Positions 37,071 through 46,332 of a DNA stretch of 64,000 nucleotides are shown here, piece by piece. A program made the translations under genes and the position numbers. The notes beneath the pieces are model-generated. The model had not been told where the DNA came from. It did no database searches and saw only the letters and a list, made by a program, of their open reading frames with translations. The DNA is taken from assembly GCA_016294075.1 (NCBI GenBank), contig JAEDCQ010000008.1, positions 10,731 through 74,730 on the forward strand. Reading direction: 5' to 3'. Every line of letters starts with the position of its first letter. Position 1 is the first letter of the stretch. Source of the DNA: Lachnospiraceae bacterium. Lineage in GTDB: Bacteria; Bacillota; Clostridia; Lachnospirales; Lachnospiraceae.

Positions 37071-39359
37071 ATGGTTTCATTGATGGAAACAGGCGCATAT
37101 CTTGTTAACGGGACAGAAATCGTACCGGAAACAGCAGATGCGGCGGCTCTTATTAAGAGCAAAACAGGATTAGATGTCGTAAAAGAAGAGGCATTAAAGA
37201 ATACAATTGCTTATGGCATTTTGAAAAGCCATAATACATCCGATAACATGGACAAGTTAAGAATCAAATTTGACAAATTGACTTCCCATGACATTACCTT
37301 TGTAGGTATTATCCAGACGGCGCGGGCTTCAGGACTTGAGAAGTTCCCGATTCCGTATGTATTAACCAACTGTCACAATTCACTTTGTGCGGTAGGGGGT
37401 ACAATTAATGAAGATGACCATATGTTTGGTCTTACATGTGCAAAAAAATACGGCGGCATTTATGTTCCGCCTCATCAGGCAGTGATTCACCAGTTTGCAA
37501 GGGAAATGCTTGCGGGCGGCGGTAAAATGATACTTGGTTCTGACTCTCATACACGTTACGGAGCTCTGGGTACTATGGCAATGGGCGAAGGCGGACCGGA
37601 ACTTGTAAAACAGTTATTAAACCAGACATATGATATTGACAGACCGGGAGTTGTCGGTATTTACCTGACAGGAGAGCCGATGCATGGCGTAGGCCCTCAG
37701 GACGTTGCAATTGCTCTGATTGGTGCTGTTTTTGCAAACGGTTATGTAAAGAATAAAGTATTGGAATTTGTCGGACCGGGTGTTGCCGCCTTAAGCGCGG
37801 ATTTCCGTATCGGAATCGATGTTATGACAACAGAGACAACATGTCTTTCTTCTATCTGGCAGACAGATGAGGAAATTGAAAAATTCTATGAAATTCATGG
37901 AAGAAAAGAAGATTATGCGCTTCTTACACCGGGACAGGTGGCTTATTATGATAAGTTCATTACAATTGACCTTTCTGCCATTAAGCCGATGATAGCCATG
38001 CCGTTCCACCCAAGCAATGCGTATACGATTGAAGAGGTGAATGCAAACCTCACGGATATCCTTCATGAAGTAGAGGAAAGAGCAAAGGTAAGCTTCGGAG
38101 ATAAGATTGAGTATTCTCTGCAGGATAAAATTCGTAACGGTAAATTATATGTAGACCAGGGCGTTATTGCAGGTTGTGCAGGCGGCGGATTTGAAAACAT
38201 CTGTGCAGCGGCAGACATCTTAAAAGGACATTACATTGGTGCAGATGAATTCACATTGAATGTATATCCGGCTTCCACTCCGATTTATATGGAATTAATG
38301 AAGAACGGATGCGCAGCAACACTCCTTGAAACCGGTGCCATCTTAAAAACAGCATTCTGCGGGCCATGCTTCGGTGCAGGCGATACACCGGCTAATAATG
38401 CATTCAGTATCCGCCATTCAACAAGAAACTTCCCGAACAGAGAAGGCTCTAAGATTCAGAGCGGACAGATTGCTTCCGTTGCGCTTATGGATGCACGTTC
38501 CATTGCGGCAACCGCAGCAAATAAGGGGTATTTAACACCGGCTACTGATTTTGACGGTAGATTTGAGACATATCAGTATCATTTTGACGAGAAGATTTAT
38601 GCAAACCGTGTATTTGATTCTAAGGGTGTGACAGATTCGTCTGTAGAAATCAAATTCGGTCCGAACATTAAAGACTGGCCGGCGATGAGTGAGCTTCCGA
38701 ATAACTTAGTGCTTCGTGTTGTTTCCGAAATTCATGATCCGGTTACAACAACAGATGAATTGATTCCTTCTGGTGAGACATCTTCTTACCGTTCCAATCC
38801 GTTAGGGCTTGCTGAGTTTACATTATCCAGAAAAGACCCGGAATATGTAGGGCTTGCAAAGGATATGCAGAAAGCACAGACGGCTCTTATGGAAAATAAG
38901 GACGTATTTGCCGCTAAACCGGAATTAAAAGAGGTTGTAGAAACAATTGAAAAAGAATTTCCGGGGGCAAGAGCAGAGGGAATCGGCTATGGTTCCACTA
39001 TCTTTGCCGTGAAACCGGGGGATGGCTCAGCACGAGAGCAGGCTGCAAGCTGCCAGAAGGTATTAGGCGGATGGGCAAATATCGCAAATGAATATGCGAC
39101 AAAGAGATACCGCTCCAACCTGATTAACTGGGGCATGCTTCCGCTCCTTATTAAAGAGGGAGACCTTCCGTTTGAGCGGTTAGACTATATTTTCCTTCCG
39201 GATATTCGTAATGCAGTGGAAGAAAAAGCAGATGTTATAAAGGCTTATTGTGTTGCTGACGGTAGTCTGAAAGCATTTGAAATGACACTGGGAGACTTGA
39301 CAAACGAGGAACGTCAAATTATCTTGGATGGTTGTTTGATTAACTACAATAGAGTCTGA
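37071..39359 (+). CDS. Aconitase-superfamily hydratase
   Basis: The 762-residue protein belongs to the 4Fe-4S aconitase superfamily. The three cluster cysteines are visible: Cys in VIAGCAGGG (near 368) and the CxxC of AFCGPCFG (near 430). The substrate-loop pattern [13 protein letters not shown] lies near 165 and the swivelling domain (about 590-740) at the C-terminus. It is closer in length and layout to the YbhJ-like putative hydratases than to citrate-cycle AcnA (~890), so the substrate is uncertain. ATG 37071 has AGGAGG 9 bases upstream and is preferred to 37047. It follows glgP by 31 bases and may share its transcript. Confidence 0.85.
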   Translation: MVSLMETGAYLVNGTEIVPETADAAALIKSKTGLDVVKEEALKNTIAYGILKSHNTSDNMDKLRIKFDKLTSHDITFVGIIQTARASGLEKFPIPYVLTNCHNSLCAVGGTINEDDHMFGLTCAKKYGGIYVPPHQAVIHQFAREMLAGGGKMILGSDSHTRYGALGTMAMGEGGPELVKQLLNQTYDIDRPGVVGIYLTGEPMHGVGPQDVAIALIGAVFANGYVKNKVLEFVGPGVAALSADFRIGIDVMTTETTCLSSIWQTDEEIEKFYEIHGRKEDYALLTPGQVAYYDKFITIDLSAIKPMIAMPFHPSNAYTIEEVNANLTDILHEVEERAKVSFGDKIEYSLQDKIRNGKLYVDQGVIAGCAGGGFENICAAADILKGHYIGADEFTLNVYPASTPIYMELMKNGCAATLLETGAILKTAFCGPCFGAGDTPANNAFSIRHSTRNFPNREGSKIQSGQIASVALMDARSIAATAANKGYLTPATDFDGRFETYQYHFDEKIYANRVFDSKGVTDSSVEIKFGPNIKDWPAMSELPNNLVLRVVSEIHDPVTTTDELIPSGETSSYRSNPLGLAEFTLSRKDPEYVGLAKDMQKAQTALMENKDVFAAKPELKEVVETIEKEFPGARAEGIGYGSTIFAVKPGDGSAREQAASCQKVLGGWANIANEYATKRYRSNLINWGMLPLLIKEGDLPFERLDYIFLPDIRNAVEEKADVIKAYCVADGSLKAFEMTLGDLTNEERQIILDGCLINYNRV

Positions 39360-39381
39360 TTATTAAATACAGATTAAACAA

Positions 39382-39414
39382 ATGGGGCTTCTGCAAAGAC
39401 AGAAGTCCCATTTA
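39382..39414 (+). terminator. Terminator after the hydratase gene
   Basis: A 12-bp stem, ATGGGGCTTCTG (39382-39393) with CAGAAGTCCCAT (39400-39411), one G-U pair, then TTTA. Confidence 0.8.
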
Positions 39415-39417
39415 CTA

Positions 39418-39444
39418 TAAAGTTTTTAAAAATATTGCCGATAT
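39418..39444 (+). promoter_or_regulatory. Sigma-D (FliA)-type promoter
   Basis: TAAA (39418-39421), 15 bases, then GCCGATAT (39437-39444). The flagellar sigma-D consensus is TAAA-N15-GCCGATAA, so 11 of 12 positions match at the ideal spacing. Transcription would begin near 39452, giving a leader of about 130 bases before TTG 39583. Confidence 0.7.
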
Positions 39445-39582
39445 ATCAAGTACAAGCGAAGGCCGCGCTTAAAATTTGAGCCACGGATGGCATATGTCAG
39501 GACAGGAGGTTCGGACACATGCTATTTTTTTGTCCTTTTTGGTTCACGGACGATGATAAGAGGGGTGGAGAAAGGAGCTTTA

Positions 39583-40731
39583 TTGATTATTAATTCCTCA
39601 AATGTAGGAATGGAATCTGCCAGAACATATCGTTCTAGTACAACAAGGAAGTTATCTCTGTCCGCAAATGCTGTTATGTATTCTTTTGCGGATAATGCGT
39701 TAGGAAATCAGGAACTGCCCGGAGGTAATTCGGAAGAGTTGTTAGAAACAGGCAGGGAAAATGCCGACGCAGCTGAGAAACAAACGAAAGAAAATACCAA
39801 TGCAACAGAAAAACAGGCAAAAGAGGATGCAATGGCAAAATTAAAGAGCACATCCTCATCTGCTATCGACAGAATCCGCGAAATTTCCAATGGGTCAGAA
39901 ACAAAATCGATTGAACGCATCAGACAAAGATGTATTTTATACTTATGGGAGTTGTTTTTTGGTAAAGAACGGGCATCCAGAATGTCCGAAGACTATGCTT
40001 TTGAAGAAAGCGGTGTAGAACTTGCGCAGCCGCGTGAATTAAAGGTAATACAGCTTTCTGCAACGGAAGAGTACTCTTTTTCTGAAACCGAAACAATGGA
40101 TTTTTCTACAACCGGAACGGTCAAAACCGCAGACGGCCGCGAAATTTCGTTTCATATGAATGTCGGAATGAGCCGTAGCTTTTCAGAGTATTATAAAAGA
40201 GAGGGCATAGAAATTGCGGCAATGTGTGACCCACTTGTGATTAATCTGGATGATAATGTGGTTGGTCTTTCCGATCAGAAATTTTTCTTTGATTTGGATG
40301 CGGACGGAACGGAAGAAGAAATTTCTACGTTGGAAACCGGCAATGCATTCCTTGCACTTGACCGAAATCAGGATGGAAGAATAAATGACGGTTCGGAACT
40401 GTTTGGCGCAAAGAGCGGAGACGGGTTTGGAGAGCTTGCAGTCTTTGATGAAGACGGGAATGGCTGGATTGATGAAAATGATTCCGTGTTTGAAAAATTA
40501 AAAATCTGGATAAAAGATGATTCCGGAGAAGATAAGCTGTACACCCTAAAGGAAAAGGGGTTAGGTGCAATTTATCTCGGAAGTGCATCTACCGATTATA
40601 CACTACGTTCCGACACAACATTACAGGTTAACGGTGCAATCCGCAGAAGCGGTGTGTTCCTATATGAAAATGGTATGGCGGGAAGTATTGCCCATGTAGA
40701 TATAGCAAAACGTGCATACGAGAGCGCGTAG
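39583..40731 (+). CDS. Unknown protein with EF-hand-like Ca-binding repeats, flagellar-type promoter
   Basis: I read 382 residues from TTG 39583, which has AAAGGAG 5 bases upstream; the frame is open further left but without a ribosome site. The N-terminal part is Ser/Thr-rich, then an Ala/Glu/Lys-rich likely coiled region (about 45-95). A central basic segment (RIRQRCILYLWELFFGKERA) follows. The C-terminal part (about 215-382) begins DPLVINLDDN and contains three acidic loops, DLDADGTEEE, DRNQDGRINDG and DEDGNGWIDEND, which look like dockerin or EF-hand calcium loops. There is no signal peptide or membrane span. I recall similar uncharacterised proteins in Lachnospiraceae. The sigma-D-type promoter suggests a link to flagella or chemotaxis. 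Function unknown. Confidence 0.75.
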   Translation: MIINSSNVGMESARTYRSSTTRKLSLSANAVMYSFADNALGNQELPGGNSEELLETGRENADAAEKQTKENTNATEKQAKEDAMAKLKSTSSSAIDRIREISNGSETKSIERIRQRCILYLWELFFGKERASRMSEDYAFEESGVELAQPRELKVIQLSATEEYSFSETETMDFSTTGTVKTADGREISFHMNVGMSRSFSEYYKREGIEIAAMCDPLVINLDDNVVGLSDQKFFFDLDADGTEEEISTLETGNAFLALDRNQDGRINDGSELFGAKSGDGFGELAVFDEDGNGWIDENDSVFEKLKIWIKDDSGEDKLYTLKEKGLGAIYLGSASTDYTLRSDTTLQVNGAIRRSGVFLYENGMAGSIAHVDIAKRAYESA

Positions 40732-40762
40732 TGAAATTGAAATTTTTATTTTAAAAACATCT

Positions 40763-40791
40763 GCATAAAGTTATCCCTTACGGAAAAACTA
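40763..40791 (+). promoter_or_regulatory. Sigma-F-type forespore promoter
   Basis: GCATA (40763-40767), 14 bases, then GGAAAAACTA (40782-40791). The -10 matches the sigma-F pattern GGNNANAHTR at every position and the -35 fits GYATA; the spacer is a base or so shorter than I would expect. Confidence 0.6.
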
Positions 40792-40815
40792 TCTTTATAG
40801 AATGGAGGGATAATA

Positions 40816-41598
40816 ATGCGAAATCGACACAATCCAAAAAAGGAAAAATTTATTATGCTGGCTTCCAGCCTGCTTGTTTTATCTGCCCTGACTCTTACAG
40901 GAGTATATGTAAAAGAAAGAACGCGTATTCAGAATGAAAATTCTGCAAAGCTGTCAAAGGCAGAAACGGAAGAGGAAACCGAACAGAAAGCGGAAAACAG
41001 CTCACCTGTGAATGTGGGAACTGCCGTTAATCCGGGTGTAAAGGAAGATGCGCTTGAAAGCGATTTCGGGAGCTATCAGAGCCGTATAGAGGTTGAAAAA
41101 GAAAAAACGGAGAATACGCCTGATTCTAAATCTGCAGTGGAGGAAGAAACAAAGAAAACCTCCGTTTCAGCTCCAACACTTTCTTTCTCACAGGAGGAAG
41201 GCCTGATATGGCCGATTGTAGGAAAAGTGCTGATTAATTACAGCATGGATAAAACGGTTTATTTTCCGACCTTAGAGCAGTATAAATATAATCCTGCAAT
41301 TATGATTTCCGCTACAGAGGGAGAAAATATTTCCGCAGCGGCAGACGGAAGAGTCAACAGTGTATTTCATGATGCCCAATTTGGAAATTGTATCAGTGTA
41401 GACCTTGGAGACGGCTTTGAGATTACCTACGGACAACTGGGTAATATTTCGTTTAAAGAAGGCGACTACATGCAAGCAGGTGATATTATCGGAACGGTAG
41501 CATCACCTACAAAGTATTTTTCCAAAGAAGGACCAAACGTGTATTTTAAATTAACAAAAGATGGGGAACCATGCGACCCATTAAACCGCATGTCATAA
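40816..41598 (+). CDS. spoIIQ: SpoIIQ-like degenerate LytM/M23 protein
   Basis: The 260-residue protein has a short basic N-terminus, one membrane span (about 13-30), an acidic Glu/Lys linker (35-125) and a LytM/M23 domain (about 135-260). The metal ligands are absent: where active M23 has HxxxxxxD there is NPAIMISA, and the HxH near the end is NVYFKL. Loss of zinc ligands, the closing PLNRM (PLNFM in Bacillus SpoIIQ) and the sigma-F-type promoter all point to SpoIIQ, the forespore partner of SpoIIIAH in the engulfment channel. An alternative is an unrelated inactive M23 cell-wall protein. GGAGGG precedes the ATG. Confidence 0.68.
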   Translation: MRNRHNPKKEKFIMLASSLLVLSALTLTGVYVKERTRIQNENSAKLSKAETEEETEQKAENSSPVNVGTAVNPGVKEDALESDFGSYQSRIEVEKEKTENTPDSKSAVEEETKKTSVSAPTLSFSQEEGLIWPIVGKVLINYSMDKTVYFPTLEQYKYNPAIMISATEGENISAAADGRVNSVFHDAQFGNCISVDLGDGFEITYGQLGNISFKEGDYMQAGDIIGTVASPTKYFSKEGPNVYFKLTKDGEPCDPLNRMS

Positions 41599-41609
41599 AA
41601 GATTGTATC

Positions 41610-41637
41610 TTTACCGTAAATTCTGATGTGTTATAAT
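41610..41637 (+). promoter_or_regulatory. Candidate sigma-A promoter for the GH9-like gene
   Basis: TTTACC (41610-41615), 16 bases, TATAAT (41632-41637). It lies between the SpoIIQ-like and GH9-like genes, so the latter can be expressed alone. Confidence 0.5.
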
Positions 41638-41667
41638 GATAGAAAGAATTTCGGAGGATGCAGAAAA

Positions 41668-43008
41668 TTGGAAAGAAGAGTCTGGCTGTTTTACATTTTT
41701 ATATGTTGTCTGTTTTGCCCGGCCTGCGTGACTTCGCAGGATAAGTCAGAACCGGTTTCAACGGTTCCTTTGGAGCAGGACACATTGGAAATGGAGCCGG
41801 ACTTTTCTTATGAGATAACAGAGCAGCTTCCTCATATTCTGGTTGACCAAACGGGATATCAGAGTATGGATAAAAAGATTGCTTTTTTTTATGGAAATGA
41901 GTTGGAGGAAAACTTTGAGATTCGGAATGAGAAAACGGAGGAAACAGTATATACCGGGCTGCTTCATAAAGTAAAGGAGGAAGACGGAAAAACTCTTTAC
42001 AGCGGTACCTTTACTGATTTTACGAAGGAAGGATGTTATTATCTGCATCACAATAAAATCGGAGATTCCTATGCTTTTTCAATAGAAAAAAATATTTACT
42101 CCCGTCAGTATACGGATTTAAATAAGATGCTCCTTAAACAGGAACATGAAAATGTCGGCAGTCTCGCCTATATGCTTGCCAATTGCATGTTTATTAAAGA
42201 AATGTTTCAGGATGCATGGATAAATGCTTCCTTTATTCATACGAAAACCGCACTGCTTTTAAATTCACAGGATGCAAAAACCGGTGCATTTTATAGTGAG
42301 ATATTGACGGAACCGGTAGCTTTTGAAACATATGAGGGCACGATATCGCTGTCAACAACAGCGCAGATGGCCGGTGTTCTGGCACAATACTCCTATATAT
42401 ACAGAGAAGACAAAGATACTCTTTTAGCCGGGCAATGTTTACAGGCGGCGCAGAAAGCATATCGGTATGTAGAAAAATATCGTGACAATACGGATACGGA
42501 TGCATGGTATTTTGCAGCCGTTCAGCTATATCGTGCAACAGGGCAGTATAAATACCGTAATGCGATTAGGGAGTATGATACACTTTCTGAGGAATCACGA
42601 AGCAGTACACCTCAGGGATATACAATGCTTGCCGATTTTACATATCTCGCAACGCCTTATGCTACGGATTATAAAAGATGTACCGGACTTTTAGATGCCT
42701 ATATCGAGAGAGCACAGAATATTTCAGCAAATTCTTTCAGAGAGAACTTTTACGTTCCGTCAAATATTGATACAATGAGTAATAAAGAGATTTTGGATGA
42801 TATGTTTGTGCTGGGTGTGGTAAATCATGTGCTTTCAGGGCAGGAATATGCCGGTATTCAGAAAAATTATATTCATTACTTATCCGGTATAAACAGAAAG
42901 TGTAAAAACTATTTGTCAAAGGATATTGTGTTCTCGGAAACCGATAAGGGAAATGAATGGTCGGATGCGGTTGAATTATTAGTAATTTACAGTAATCTTT
43001 ATTCATAA
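41668..43008 (+). CDS. Secreted GH9-like protein lacking the usual catalytic motif
   Basis: Starting from TTG 41668 (GGAGG 10 bases upstream), the 446-residue protein has a hydrophobic N-terminus ending in a Cys-rich LFCPAC stretch, perhaps a poor lipobox. Residues about 50-140 resemble the Ig-like module before many family 9 glycoside hydrolases (ILVDQTGYQ..KKIAFF, then FTDFTKEGCYYL). The rest is helical with LLNSQDAKTGAFYS near 190 and a closing segment EWSDAVELLVIYSNLYS. The DAGD-type motif that carries GH9 nucleophile and base is not found. It may be a binding protein or a diverged hydrolase. It follows the SpoIIQ-like gene. Family placement is inference. Confidence 0.6.
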   Translation: MERRVWLFYIFICCLFCPACVTSQDKSEPVSTVPLEQDTLEMEPDFSYEITEQLPHILVDQTGYQSMDKKIAFFYGNELEENFEIRNEKTEETVYTGLLHKVKEEDGKTLYSGTFTDFTKEGCYYLHHNKIGDSYAFSIEKNIYSRQYTDLNKMLLKQEHENVGSLAYMLANCMFIKEMFQDAWINASFIHTKTALLLNSQDAKTGAFYSEILTEPVAFETYEGTISLSTTAQMAGVLAQYSYIYREDKDTLLAGQCLQAAQKAYRYVEKYRDNTDTDAWYFAAVQLYRATGQYKYRNAIREYDTLSEESRSSTPQGYTMLADFTYLATPYATDYKRCTGLLDAYIERAQNISANSFRENFYVPSNIDTMSNKEILDDMFVLGVVNHVLSGQEYAGIQKNYIHYLSGINRKCKNYLSKDIVFSETDKGNEWSDAVELLVIYSNLYS

Positions 43009-43066
43009 TAATAAAAACAAAGCTCAGCGTAAAGATTAACATAAAGAGAAAGGTTTGGTTAGTATT

Positions 43067-44086
43067 ATGAAAATTGTTGTATTAGCTGGAGGAACCAGCA
43101 CAGAAAGAGATGTATCGCTTGTTACGGGAAAAAATGTCTGGCAGGCTCTTGTTTCAAAAGGACATCAGGTTGTGCTTTTGGATGTATATCTGGGCTACGA
43201 GGGAGATACTTCCGATATCTTTAACCGCGATGTTGACTGGATTGCACAGGTGGGGAATATTACGGCGGAATGCCCCGATTTGAACGCAGTGAAAGCATTG
43301 CGAAAAGATGGAGAAAAGAATTTCTTCGGACCGAATGTGCTTACAATCTGTCAGGAAGCAGATGTGGTATTTATGGCACTTCATGGTGAATGCGGCGAGG
43401 ATGGGAAAATTCAGGCAGCATTTGATTTATTCGGAATACATTATACGGGAACCGACTCAGTGAGTTCGGCAATCTGCATGGATAAAGCCATTACAAAGGA
43501 CATATTTAAGGCATATGATATACCTACACCGCAGGGCGTGCATTTCACAAAGGAAAACCCGATTACGGAGCCAATAGCCCTGCCGTGTGTTGTAAAAGCA
43601 TGCCGTGGAGGTTCCAGTATTGGTGTAAGCATTGCGGTTACTAAAGAAGAATACCATAGGGCGCTTGAGGATGCATTACGGTATGATGATAAGGTTGTAG
43701 TTGAGCAATACATAAAAGGAAGGGAGTTTTCTGTAGGGGTAATAGACGGGAAGGCATTGCCGATTATTGAAATCGCTCCGATTTGTGGATTCTACGATTA
43801 TAAAAATAAATACCAGGCAGGCTCTGCAGTGGAAACATGTCCCGCGGATATTCCGGAAAATATTACAAAAGAAATGCAGAAATGTGCCGAGAAGGCATAT
43901 TGTGCACTTCGTCTGAAAAACTATGCGCGATTGGACTTCATGATGGATGAGAACGGTAATTTCTATTGTTTAGAGGCAAATACATTACCGGGAATGACAA
44001 GTACCTCTCTTCTTCCGCAGGAGGCGGCTGCTGTCGGAATCGGATTTGAGGATTTGTGTCAGAAAATTGTAGATATGGCATTGTAG
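43067..44086 (+). CDS. ddl: D-alanine--D-alanine ligase
   Basis: The 339-residue ATP-grasp enzyme joins two D-alanines for peptidoglycan precursors. Motifs are LAGGTSTERDVSLVTG at the N-terminus, HGECGEDGKIQ near 112, CVVKACRGGSSIGVSIA near 177, VEQYIKGREFSVGV near 210 and LEANTLPGMTSTSLLPQ near 305. ATG 43067 gives the standard N-terminus; a GAAAGG site lies 13 bases ahead, rather far. murF follows 70 bases later, making a D-Ala-D-Ala synthesis and addition unit. Confidence 0.93.
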   Translation: MKIVVLAGGTSTERDVSLVTGKNVWQALVSKGHQVVLLDVYLGYEGDTSDIFNRDVDWIAQVGNITAECPDLNAVKALRKDGEKNFFGPNVLTICQEADVVFMALHGECGEDGKIQAAFDLFGIHYTGTDSVSSAICMDKAITKDIFKAYDIPTPQGVHFTKENPITEPIALPCVVKACRGGSSIGVSIAVTKEEYHRALEDALRYDDKVVVEQYIKGREFSVGVIDGKALPIIEIAPICGFYDYKNKYQAGSAVETCPADIPENITKEMQKCAEKAYCALRLKNYARLDFMMDENGNFYCLEANTLPGMTSTSLLPQEAAAVGIGFEDLCQKIVDMAL

Positions 44087-44156
44087 GAAAAGTTCTCCAA
44101 TCTTTAAGTGCAGTTATAGGTGTACTTTTCAAATCAAATTCAGAGAGGTTATTTGT

Positions 44157-45554
44157 ATGACAGGAATGACTTTAGAAGCAGTTGCTGCTTCATGCGGCGG
44201 AAAGCTGTATGCAACAGGGTCTGCTGATAGTGAAACGACAGCAACTGTGGCAGGAGTTGAGCTGGATTCACGTAAATTACAGAAAGGATATCTGTTTATT
44301 GCAACGAAAGGAGAGCGTGTAGACGGGCATACCTTTATTCCACAGGCGTTTGAAAAGGGCTGCCTGGGTGTAGTATGCGAAAAACTGCCCGAAAACCCGG
44401 CGGGTCCCTGTATTTTGGTAAAAGACAGCTTTAAGGCTTTACAGGATATTGCGTCATATTACAGAGAACAGTTAGAAATCAAAGTAGTGGGGATTACCGG
44501 AAGCGTTGGTAAGACCAGCACAAAAGAGGTTATCGCCTGTACATTGGCACAAAAATACTGTGTATTAAAGACAGAAGGAAATTATAATAATGAAATCGGA
44601 CTGCCTTTGACGATTCTGAGAATTCGGGATGAGCATCAGGTGGCAGTGCTTGAAATGGGAATTAATCATTTCGGAGAAATGCATCGTTTAAGCCAAATTG
44701 CAAAGCCGGATGTATGTGTCATTACCAATATCGGTCAATGTCATCTGGAATATTTAAAGGATCGAGACGGAATTTTGAAAGCAAAAACTGAAATATTTGA
44801 CTTCATGAACCCGAAGGGTATTGTATGCTTAAACGGTGATGACGATAAACTCTGTACCGTTAAAGAGGTGCACGGAAAACGCCCCGTATTCTTCGGAAAA
44901 GGAGAAAACTGTGATATTCGTGCAGTTGAAGTGGAAAATTACGGGTTGGAAGGCTCTGCTGCATTTGTAGAAGAAAATAATCAGGCAGAAAATAATGAAC
45001 TCTGGCAGATTAAAATCCATGTGCCGGGCGAGCATATGATACTGAATGCCATGGCGGCTGTTACAGTCGGAACAGTATTGGAGCTGACCCATAATCAAAT
45101 AAAAGAGGGAATCGCCCGGGCAGAATCCATAGGAGGAAGAAGCCATATTCTTCGCGATGAAAAGCTGACTGTTATAGATGACTGCTACAATGCGAATCCG
45201 GTTTCTATGAAAGCCTCTATTGAACTTCTGGATACGGCAAGGACGCGAAAGGTTGCCATACTCGGGGATATGTTTGAACTCGGTGAGGACGAGAAAAAGC
45301 TTCACTACGAAGTAGGAAGCTTTGTTGCACAAAAAAGTATAGATGTTGTTATCTGTATCGGAGCTTTATCGGAAGAAATCTATAAAGCGGTAAAAGCAGG
45401 CGGTGGGCTTTGCTGTTATTATCCTGAGAAAAAGGAAATGATAGCAGATATAAGCCGGCTTATTATACCGGGAGATACGATCCTGATTAAAGCCTCGCAC
45501 GGCATGGGCTTTAGTGAACTGGTAACGCTTTGTTCTTCTCATACATGGCTTTGA
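44157..45554 (+). CDS. murF: UDP-N-acetylmuramoyl-tripeptide--D-alanyl-D-alanine ligase
   Basis: MurF adds D-Ala-D-Ala to the UDP-MurNAc tripeptide, the last cytoplasmic step of the stem peptide. The 465-residue protein has the N-terminal MurF-type domain (VAGVELDSRKLQKGYLFIA near 30), the ATP site GSVGKTSTKE near 115, TNIGQCHLEY near 190, and the C-terminal domain with VIDDCYNANPVSMKASI near 340. AGAGAGG precedes the ATG. Its last 44 bases overlap the 3' end of plsC on the opposite strand. Confidence 0.95.
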   Translation: MTGMTLEAVAASCGGKLYATGSADSETTATVAGVELDSRKLQKGYLFIATKGERVDGHTFIPQAFEKGCLGVVCEKLPENPAGPCILVKDSFKALQDIASYYREQLEIKVVGITGSVGKTSTKEVIACTLAQKYCVLKTEGNYNNEIGLPLTILRIRDEHQVAVLEMGINHFGEMHRLSQIAKPDVCVITNIGQCHLEYLKDRDGILKAKTEIFDFMNPKGIVCLNGDDDKLCTVKEVHGKRPVFFGKGENCDIRAVEVENYGLEGSAAFVEENNQAENNELWQIKIHVPGEHMILNAMAAVTVGTVLELTHNQIKEGIARAESIGGRSHILRDEKLTVIDDCYNANPVSMKASIELLDTARTRKVAILGDMFELGEDEKKLHYEVGSFVAQKSIDVVICIGALSEEIYKAVKAGGGLCCYYPEKKEMIADISRLIIPGDTILIKASHGMGFSELVTLCSSHTWL

Positions 45555-46251
45555 TACTTGAAAAGACTGTATCAGGAAGGGCTTTGCGCTCATCCTTGTC
45601 TAAGGATGCAGTATCAATTGGGACTGCAAATTCAATAACAACTGTTGTTTTAAATACTTTGGGTAAATGTTTTTCAAATATTTCATCGGAATGATTAATA
45701 GCTACCGGAACAATCGGGCATTTGCTTTTCTCAGCAATTTTAAGGCTTCCGGCTTTGAATGGAAGAAATTCATCATCTGATTTGTTGCGGGTTCCCTCTG
45801 GAAATATAAAAATGCTAATTCCTGATTTAACTTTTTCTATAGCATCCAGAATAGTTTGTAATCCCTGGCGTATGTCATCGCGGTCTAAAAAGAGGCAGCC
45901 AATAAACTTCATCCATTTTCTCAAAATCGGGATTTGGTTCATTTCTTTTTTGGAAATAAAGCCGGTCATACTCGGTACGGAAATATAGCTTAAGATAATA
46001 TCAAAGTAGCTTCTGTGATTACCGACATACAAAACAGCCTGATTAGTCGGAATGTTTTCTTTGCCGATTACAACCAATTTTGTGCCGGCAATAAAACGTA
46101 CGATACGAAAAGCGTAGAAGATAATGAAGCGGGATGCTTTATCCCTTAAGACCGGCCACCGCATACCGATTATCCAGAGTATAAACAGAAACGGAAGACC
46201 TAGGATTAAAAATAATACTACAAATAATATAATTAGAATAAAACGAATCAT
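45511..46251 (-). CDS. plsC: 1-acyl-sn-glycerol-3-phosphate acyltransferase
   Basis: The 246-residue membrane enzyme acylates lysophosphatidic acid in phospholipid synthesis. A strong hydrophobic N-terminus (1-25) is followed by the catalytic NHRSYFD (NHx4D, near 78) and FPEGTRNK near 150, with IVPVAINHSDE near 178. AGGAGGTATAT lies before the ATG. It converges on murF with a 44-base overlap of coding ends and diverges from pyrC. Confidence 0.92.
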   Translation of the reverse strand: MIRFILIILFVVLFLILGLPFLFILWIIGMRWPVLRDKASRFIIFYAFRIVRFIAGTKLVVIGKENIPTNQAVLYVGNHRSYFDIILSYISVPSMTGFISKKEMNQIPILRKWMKFIGCLFLDRDDIRQGLQTILDAIEKVKSGISIFIFPEGTRNKSDDEFLPFKAGSLKIAEKSKCPIVPVAINHSDEIFEKHLPKVFKTTVVIEFAVPIDTASLDKDERKALPDTVFSSIKAMYEKNKALPVH

Positions 46252-46332
46252 AAGATATATACCTCCAGCAATTAATTATAGCCTACCGTTTCTTAGCTGG
46301 CAATGGTAAACAGGCAGAGAGGAGTAAGAAAA

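Noticed and set aside
43048..43059. Shared AAAGGTTTGGTT string before ddl and before the trigger-factor-like gene (56430)
   Set aside because: Only 12 bases around a ribosome site, no symmetry and no functional link; probably chance.
46252..46332. PyrR attenuator before pyrC
   Set aside because: Short gap with no terminator/antiterminator pair and no match to the PyrR-binding loop as I remember it.
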